Source: Pseudomonas fluorescens
GTDB lineage: Bacteria; Pseudomonadota; Gammaproteobacteria; Pseudomonadales; Pseudomonadaceae
Direction: 5' to 3'
NCBI RefSeq assembly: GCF_902497625.1
Contig: NZ_CABVGX010000050.1
Span: 1-42,196, forward strand
DNA length: 42,196 nt
Shown: positions 37,528 to 42,196 of the stretch, piece by piece
Numbering within the stretch: the stretch's first letter is position 1
How the letters are laid out: each line of letters begins with the position of its first letter
Notes under the pieces: model-generated
What the model saw: the letters and a program-made list of their open reading frames with translations, nothing else
Databases searched by the model: none
What the model was told of the DNA's origin: nothing
Translations under genes and position numbers: made by a program

Positions 37528-38973
37528 TTGCAATTGATCTGGCTGCGCAGTGACTTGCGCTTGAACGACAACACCGCCCTTTCGGCTGCGGCGGCTCGCG
37601 GGCCGTGCGTTGCGGTTTACCTGACAAGCCCGGAGCAATGGCAAGAACACGACGACGCGCCGTGCAAGGTGGATTTCTGGCTACGCAACCTCGCTGACTT
37701 GAGCGCAACGCTGGGCGCACTGAATATCCCGCTACTGATCCGCCAGGCTTCACGCTGGGAACAAGCACCCGCGGTGTTGCTGCAGCTTTGCCAGGAGTTG
37801 ATGATCGAGGCTGTACACGTCAACGAAGAATATGGCATCAATGAAACCCGCCGTGATACCGCTGTGGCCGAGTCATTAAGCGCAGTTGGCGTGCATTTCA
37901 TCAGCTATCTGGATCAACTGTTGTTCAAACCGGGCAGCGTGCTGACCAAAACCGGCACTTACTTCCAGGTCTTCAGCCAGTTCCGCAAAGTCTGTTATGA
38001 ACGCCTGCACCGATCCTTGCCCAGTCTCGTTGCCGCACCTTGCGCTCAGGCACCATTGAAGATTTCCAGCGATAAAATCCCTTCGCGAATCGAAGGGTTC
38101 GAAACGCCGGGTGACCATTTGATTGCACTCTGGCCAGCCGGCGAAGCGCAAGCGCGCCTTCGCCTCGACACCTTCACGGATGCCCAGATCGACTATTACA
38201 AAAACGAACGCGATTTTCCTGCAAAACCCGGTACCAGTCAGTTGTCGGCTTACCTTGCAGCCGGAGTGGTCTCGCCTCGTCAGTGTCTGCATGCGGCATT
38301 GCAAAGCAATCAGGGCGAATTCGAAAGCGGCAAGGTCGGCACGGTCACCTGGATTAACGAACTGCTGTGGCGGGAGTTTTATAAACATATCCTGGTGGGC
38401 TACCCACGGGTTTCTCGCCACCGCACTTTCCGCCCGGAAACTGAAGCGCTGGCCTGGCGCCACGCACCGGACGAGCTGCTCGCCTGGCAGCAAGCGCGCA
38501 CCGGCCTGCCGATCATCGATGCCGCCATGCGCCAGCTGCTCGACACCGGCTGGATGCACAATCGCCTGCGCATGGTGGTGGCAATGTTTCTAACCAAAAA
38601 TCTGCTGATCGACTGGCGTGAAGGCGAGCGGTTTTTCATGCGCCACTTGATTGATGGCGACCTGGCGGCGAACAACGGCGGCTGGCAATGGAGTTCATCC
38701 ACCGGTACCGATTCGTCACCGTATTTCCGCATCTTCAATCCGCTCAGTCAGTCGGAAAAGTTCGATAGCGAGGGCGTATTCATCAAACACTGGCTACCGG
38801 AACTCGCCGCGCTGAATAAAAAGGACGTGCACAACCCGGGCAATCTCGGCGGTCTGTTTGGCGTGGCGGATTACCCATCGCCCATTGTCAACATTGGTTC
38901 ATCCCGCGCGCGGGCTTTGGCGGCGTTCAAGAACCTGCCTTCGCGACAACCTGCCACAGGTGAGCGCGATTGA
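37528..38973 (+). CDS. phr: Deoxyribodipyrimidine photolyase (class I CPD photolyase)
   Basis: A 481-residue enzyme that splits cyclobutane pyrimidine dimers using blue light. The N-terminal antenna domain starts LQLIWLRSDLRLNDNTALSA. The FAD/DNA domain holds WREFYKHILVGYPRVSRHRT, PIIDAAMRQLLDTGWMHNRL, RMVVAMFLTKNLLIDWREGE and DGDLAANNGGWQWSSSTGTD, with the dimer-contacting asparagine and the electron-transfer tryptophan. Start choice: the TTG at 37528 has GGAG six bases upstream and gives the same start and length as the P. aeruginosa enzyme. The ATG at 37495 overlaps the regulator stop and would add 11 residues. Third gene of the light-linked operon. Confidence 0.95.
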   Translation: MQLIWLRSDLRLNDNTALSAAAARGPCVAVYLTSPEQWQEHDDAPCKVDFWLRNLADLSATLGALNIPLLIRQASRWEQAPAVLLQLCQELMIEAVHVNEEYGINETRRDTAVAESLSAVGVHFISYLDQLLFKPGSVLTKTGTYFQVFSQFRKVCYERLHRSLPSLVAAPCAQAPLKISSDKIPSRIEGFETPGDHLIALWPAGEAQARLRLDTFTDAQIDYYKNERDFPAKPGTSQLSAYLAAGVVSPRQCLHAALQSNQGEFESGKVGTVTWINELLWREFYKHILVGYPRVSRHRTFRPETEALAWRHAPDELLAWQQARTGLPIIDAAMRQLLDTGWMHNRLRMVVAMFLTKNLLIDWREGERFFMRHLIDGDLAANNGGWQWSSSTGTDSSPYFRIFNPLSQSEKFDSEGVFIKHWLPELAALNKKDVHNPGNLGGLFGVADYPSPIVNIGSSRARALAAFKNLPSRQPATGERD

Positions 38974-39132
38974 ATTGAGACAGTGTAACGTTTCCAACCC
39001 GCTGCGGCGGGCCATTGGCATGCGCATAGTGTCCCTGTACCCACCCATCATGGTTCGACCGTGACCTCGCTGCCTTGAACGCCTGTGAGGCCTTTCACAC
39101 AGCAACAGGCCGTTTGCCTTACACTGCGCCCC

Positions 39133-39438
39133 ATGAAAACCATCGCCCATACGCAAATCGTCGAGCCCGTGGTCACGTGCTCGACCTGCGCCGCCTGCTG
39201 TTGTCAGCTCGAGGTCATGCTGATCACGGACACGGGCGTGCCCGAACGATTCATCGATACCGATGATTGGGGTGGGGAAGTCATGCTACGTCTGGACGAC
39301 GGCTGGTGTGCCGCACTGGATCGCGACAGCATGATGTGCACGATCTACGAAAAGCGTCCGCTGATTTGCAGAGAGTTCGAGATGGGCGCCCCCGAATGCC
39401 TTGAAGAGCGCCAGGGCATTACAACCGCGTACCGCTGA
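39133..39438 (+). CDS. YkgJ-family cysteine-cluster protein
   Basis: A 101-residue protein with the YkgJ pattern: CSTCAACCCQLEVML near residue 17, WCAALDRDSMMCTIYEKRPL and ICREFEMGAPEC. Its eight or more cysteines probably bind zinc or an iron-sulfur cluster. The ribosome site is weak, so the start at 39133 rests on the fit to family length. Function unknown. It is separated from phr by 159 bases in which I see no feature. Confidence 0.87.
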   Translation: MKTIAHTQIVEPVVTCSTCAACCCQLEVMLITDTGVPERFIDTDDWGGEVMLRLDDGWCAALDRDSMMCTIYEKRPLICREFEMGAPECLEERQGITTAYR

Positions 39439-39461
39439 AAGCTGCAGTGCTGAAAATTCAA

Positions 39462-39551
39462 TGTGGGAGCGAGCTTGCTCGCGATAGCGGACGGTCATTT
39501 AACACTTATGTTGAATGTAGAACCGCCACCGCGAGCCACCTCACTCCCACA
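39462..39551. repeat. REP doublet with one decayed arm (TGTGGGAGCGAGC family)
   Basis: Left arm TGTGGGAGCGAGCTTGCTCG-CGATAGCGG; the right arm CCGCCACCGCGAGCCACCTC-ACTCCCACA matches with several changes. It lies between the convergent YkgJ and pagL genes. Confidence 0.75.
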
Positions 39552-39562
39552 GGGTGATCCAG

Positions 39563-40081
39563 TTACAGCGGCATCGTGTAATGCAGCGCGTAGCTTTCCA
39601 CACCATCGTTATCACTGCTCAGACCGGCGTTGGAATAGTGCGTGGCACGGATCCCGACTTCATGCCCGCCCTTGAAGCGCAAGCCGAAACCGATACGGTC
39701 TTCAAACTGGAAAGAACTGCCAATGTTGTTGCTTTCATATTCAGTGTTGGAGAAGAAAGCCACTCCAATACCGGCCTCGACATAAGGCTTCACGTTTTCC
39801 CCTGCAAACTCGTACACAAAGACCGGAGAAAACGACAGACTGTTGTTGCTGGAGGTCTCGTCACCTTCCCAGTAGGTGTAAGCGCCGCTCCAGTAACCGG
39901 TCACGCGGCCGACGTCACTTTGCAGCCAGCTCTTGTCCCAATCGAACTGCATACCCAGCCGATAGGTCATGGTCGAATCGCTGGTCGCGCCAACCCCAAA
40001 CTCCACACCTGCCGCCTGCGCGGTGTAGGTGTGCCCCATCATTGCGGCCGCAATCGCGGCCAAGCAGAATAGTCGCTTCAC
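39563..40081 (-). CDS. pagL: Lipid A 3-O-deacylase
   Basis: A 172-residue outer-membrane beta-barrel hydrolase that removes the 3-O-linked acyl chain of lipid A. The GTG at 40081 is preferred: AAAGGA lies eight bases before it, and it yields a signal peptide (MKRLFCLAAIAAAMMGHTYT, cleavage after AQA) and a length one residue short of P. aeruginosa PagL. The upstream ATG at 40090 would start at the ribosome site. The catalytic His, Ser and Glu are at H148 and S150 (ATHYSNAG) and E162 (DGVESYALHY). DWDKSWLQSDVGRVTGYW and FVYEFAGENVKPYVEAGIGV match the family closely. The gene order phr-pagL-murI is as in P. aeruginosa. Confidence 0.95.
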   Translation of the reverse strand: MKRLFCLAAIAAAMMGHTYTAQAAGVEFGVGATSDSTMTYRLGMQFDWDKSWLQSDVGRVTGYWSGAYTYWEGDETSSNNSLSFSPVFVYEFAGENVKPYVEAGIGVAFFSNTEYESNNIGSSFQFEDRIGFGLRFKGGHEVGIRATHYSNAGLSSDNDGVESYALHYTMPL

Positions 40082-40198
40082 TTGAAACATCCTTTTCCGA
40101 ATAAAATTCGTATGGTTTTTGGTCACTCAACAGACAAGCTATAGAAATCGACGTTTAAGCAGAAGTTCAGCCCGTTCAGACGTTATTTCACATTTTTT

Positions 40199-40990
40199 TT
40201 ACAATTCGAAGCATCTCACAATGCCTGGCGATTGCCAAAGCATAGGAAGGATGTTCCGAAAATGCTCAGGGTCGGCACTGGACCAGAATTGCGCATCACG
40301 TGCCGGCCCCTTCGCCAACAGTTCACGCGCCGCCAGTAGCCGTTGAAGTTGCCGTGCAACTGCGGCACCGGTATCGATCAGACTGATGTCATCCGCAAGC
40401 ATCTCCCTGAGCATAGGCCTTAAAAACGGATAATGCGTGCAGCCGAGAATAATCGTGTCGCATCCGGCGGCGATCAGCGGCTGCACATAGCGTTCCAGCA
40501 ACTGACGCAAGGCCGCGCTCTGCAGGTCACCGTTTTCAATCAGCTCGACCAGGCCCGGACAAGGCTGGGTGATCACTCGCACATCGGTGGCAAAGCGATC
40601 GAGCAATGCCGCAAATTTTGCGCTCTGCAAGGTACCGGTGGTGGCCAACACCCCAACCACGCCGCTGCGAGTCGCGGCGGCAGCAGGTTTTACTGCCGGT
40701 TCCATGCCGACAATGGGCCATTGCGGATAATCGAGGCGCAGATCGGCGACGCCCGCGACAGTCGCAGTATTGCAGGCCAGCACCAGCGCCTTCGCCCCCT
40801 GCTGGCGAAAAAAACCGGCGATCACGCTGCAACGCTGACGGATGAATTCCGGGGTTTTCTCCCCGTAGGGAACGTTGCCGCAATCGGCAACGTATAACAA
40901 AGACTCATTGGGTAGCAGGCGCTGGATCTCACCGAGCACCGACAAGCCACCGACCCCGGAATCGAACACGCCGATGGGCGCTTCACGCAT
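40199..40990 (-). CDS. murI: Glutamate racemase
   Basis: A 263-residue cofactor-free racemase making D-glutamate for peptidoglycan. Catalytic cysteines lie in LVLACNTATVAGV (near residue 74) and ILGCTHYPFLRPM (near 185). The N-terminus reads PIGVFDSGVGGLSVLGEI. The ATG at 40990 overlaps the end of moeB by eight bases, so translation is coupled. Part of the prmC-moeB-murI cluster. Confidence 0.95.
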   Translation of the reverse strand: MREAPIGVFDSGVGGLSVLGEIQRLLPNESLLYVADCGNVPYGEKTPEFIRQRCSVIAGFFRQQGAKALVLACNTATVAGVADLRLDYPQWPIVGMEPAVKPAAAATRSGVVGVLATTGTLQSAKFAALLDRFATDVRVITQPCPGLVELIENGDLQSAALRQLLERYVQPLIAAGCDTIILGCTHYPFLRPMLREMLADDISLIDTGAAVARQLQRLLAARELLAKGPARDAQFWSSADPEHFRNILPMLWQSPGIVRCFEL

Positions 40991-41738
40991 GTATCGGCCC
41001 ACAGATACTGCAACCCGGATCACGCTTGACCCGCAACTCGCGGAAGCGCGAGCCCAACGCGTCGATCAACAACAGCCGTCCCACCAGCGGTTCGCCAAAA
41101 CCAGCCAGAAGCTTCAACGCTTCCAGAGCCTGGAGACTGCCGACCAGGCCCACGAGTGGCCCAATAACGCCGGCCTCACTGCAGGTCAGTTCGGCTTCGC
41201 TGCCGTGGCCGTATAAACAATGGTAGCAAGGACTGTCCGGTCGTCGCGGGTCAAACACCGACAGCTGACCTTCGAGGCGAATCGCCGCACCGCTGACCAA
41301 AGGCTTGCAGCCAGCAACACACGCAGCGTTGACGGCTTCGCGCGTGGAGAAGTTATCCGAGCAGTCCAGCACCAGTTCGACCGCAGCGACCGCCGCAGCG
41401 AGGGAATCTTCGTCCAGCGCTGCGCGATGGGCGACCAGCTTGATTTCGGGATTGATGGCGCGCAAACGGCGGATCGCCGAATCGACCTTGCTCACGCCAA
41501 CACTGTCCGTGTCATGGATGATCTGGCGTTGCAGATTGGTCAGGTCGACCGTGTCGAAGTCGGCCAAATGCAATTCACCGACGCCAGCAGCCGCGAGATA
41601 CAACGCGACCGGCGAACCAAGACCGCCGAGGCCGACGATCAATACGCGGCTGTCTTTCAATCGCAGTTGCCCTTCGATGTCGACGTGCTGCAGCAGAATC
41701 TGCCGACTGTAACGCAACAATTCCTGATCATTCAGCAC
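40983..41738 (-). CDS. moeB: Molybdopterin-synthase adenylyltransferase (MoeB/HesA/ThiF family)
   Basis: A 251-residue E1-like enzyme that adenylates the C-terminus of MoaD for molybdenum cofactor synthesis. ATP site VLIVGLGGLGSPVALYLAAA at about 32-51; HLADFDTVDLTNLQRQIIHD with the arginine finger; zinc cysteines in CYHCLYG near 172 and at C243 and C246 (CSICGP). It lacks a rhodanese domain. The gene overlaps prmC by seven bases and murI by eight. Use with a ThiS-type partner is the alternative. Confidence 0.93.
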   Translation of the reverse strand: MLNDQELLRYSRQILLQHVDIEGQLRLKDSRVLIVGLGGLGSPVALYLAAAGVGELHLADFDTVDLTNLQRQIIHDTDSVGVSKVDSAIRRLRAINPEIKLVAHRAALDEDSLAAAVAAVELVLDCSDNFSTREAVNAACVAGCKPLVSGAAIRLEGQLSVFDPRRPDSPCYHCLYGHGSEAELTCSEAGVIGPLVGLVGSLQALEALKLLAGFGEPLVGRLLLIDALGSRFRELRVKRDPGCSICGPIHA

Positions 41739-42196
41739 GGCAGACGTCCCAGACTGATGCGTTGGTGGCCGCCCAGGTCGGTGCGGCTGTGGACTTCTTC
41801 GAAAGCTTGGGTCAGCAGTAAATCGCGCACTGCGTCGGCTTGATCGTAGCCGTGTTCGAGCATCAACCAGCCACCCGCCTCAAGATATTGCGGCGCCTGC
41901 GCGACGATCAGACGCAAATCGTCGAGTCCATCGACGCCAGCTACCAATGCACTCTCGGGCTCAAAACGCACATCGCCTTCAGCCAGATGCGGATCGGAAG
42001 AGGCAATATAGGGCGGATTGCTGATGATCAGGTTGAAGCGCTGCCCCGCGAGCGCGCTGAACCAATGGCTGCTGAGCACCGTGGCATTTTTCAGGTGCAG
42101 GCGCGCGCGGTTGCGCTCGGCCAGGGCCACAGCTTCGAGCACGCGATCAACCGCCGTAACCTTCCAGGCCGGGCGTTCGCTGGCGAGGGCCAGCGC
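41732..42196 (-). CDS. prmC: Release factor glutamine methyltransferase, 5' part cut by window edge
   Basis: The visible 154 residues are the C-terminal half of PrmC (HemK), which methylates the GGQ glutamine of peptide release factors. The catalytic motif is LIISNPPYIASSDPHL. The end of the SAM-binding helix (ALALASERPAWKVTAVDR) lies at the window edge, and the tail reads EHGYDQADAVRDLL. The missing N-terminal part lies beyond the right border. It overlaps moeB by seven bases. In related genomes prfA and hemA lie just upstream. Confidence 0.95.
   Translation of the reverse strand, partial: ALALASERPAWKVTAVDRVLEAVALAERNRARLHLKNATVLSSHWFSALAGQRFNLIISNPPYIASSDPHLAEGDVRFEPESALVAGVDGLDDLRLIVAQAPQYLEAGGWLMLEHGYDQADAVRDLLLTQAFEEVHSRTDLGGHQRISLGRLPC

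Noticed and set aside
16952..39551. Possible CRISPR array from repeated GGGAGCG-type sequences
   Set aside because: The repeats are isolated inverted doublets scattered over 22 kb, not regularly spaced direct repeats; no cas genes are present.

Overview
The window looks like a chromosomal segment of a fluorescent Pseudomonas (P. fluorescens group). The evidence is the GC-rich coding style, abundant REP-type intergenic hairpins, and gene order that matches the Pseudomonas core genome as I remember it: mqo – PA4642-like – hpt/upp/uraA – hemH – MerR – phr – pagL – murI – moeB – prmC. I saw no tRNA, rRNA, CRISPR array, prophage or intact insertion sequence.

Left part (1-6862, all minus strand): a probable single operon for uptake and breakdown of a cyclic ureide or hydantoin-like compound. 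In transcription order it encodes a periplasmic binding protein, one permease, an ATPase, a class V PLP enzyme without the desulfurase cysteine, an RpiR regulator, a PuuE-like deacetylase-fold amidohydrolase and a hydantoinase/dihydropyrimidinase that runs off the left edge. Two inverted repeats upstream of the binding-protein gene are candidate RpiR operators.

6990-16115 (minus strand): a 912-residue MalT-type LuxR regulator, a 1.1 kb gene-free stretch with a G-rich tract and a long inverted repeat of about 210-base arms, then a DUF1302 outer-membrane protein / DUF1329 protein pair, then a medium/long-chain acyl-CoA ligase. This is probably a lipid- or hydrophobe-related module. LysE exporter, hprA and rsmC follow.

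19181-25385: a Mn-sensing yybP-ykoY-type riboswitch ahead of a TMEM165/GDT1 (MneA-like) manganese exporter, an M48 lipoprotein protease, an SRAP/YedK-family protein with two exchanged active-site residues, two small Pseudomonas proteins, an acyltransferase, a YajG lipoprotein and small unknown genes.

25386-31912: malate:quinone oxidoreductase with an unusually long leader, two conserved small proteins, a WbuC-type cupin, and purine/pyrimidine salvage (hpt divergent from upp-uraA).

32027-38973: hemH and a TIGR01777 epimerase, then what I consider the most interesting system. Two transcription units are each preceded by TTGTACAG/CTGTACAA boxes overlapping promoter elements: (i) an FAD oxidoreductase plus a Trp-rich TIGR02450 protein; (ii) a DUF523-DUF1722 fusion (TudS/YbgA-like), a LitR/CarH-type MerR regulator without cobalamin ligands, and CPD photolyase. 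This looks like a light-responsive photodamage regulon. The right end holds a YkgJ protein, the lipid A deacylase pagL, and the murI-moeB-prmC overlapping cluster, cut by the window edge.
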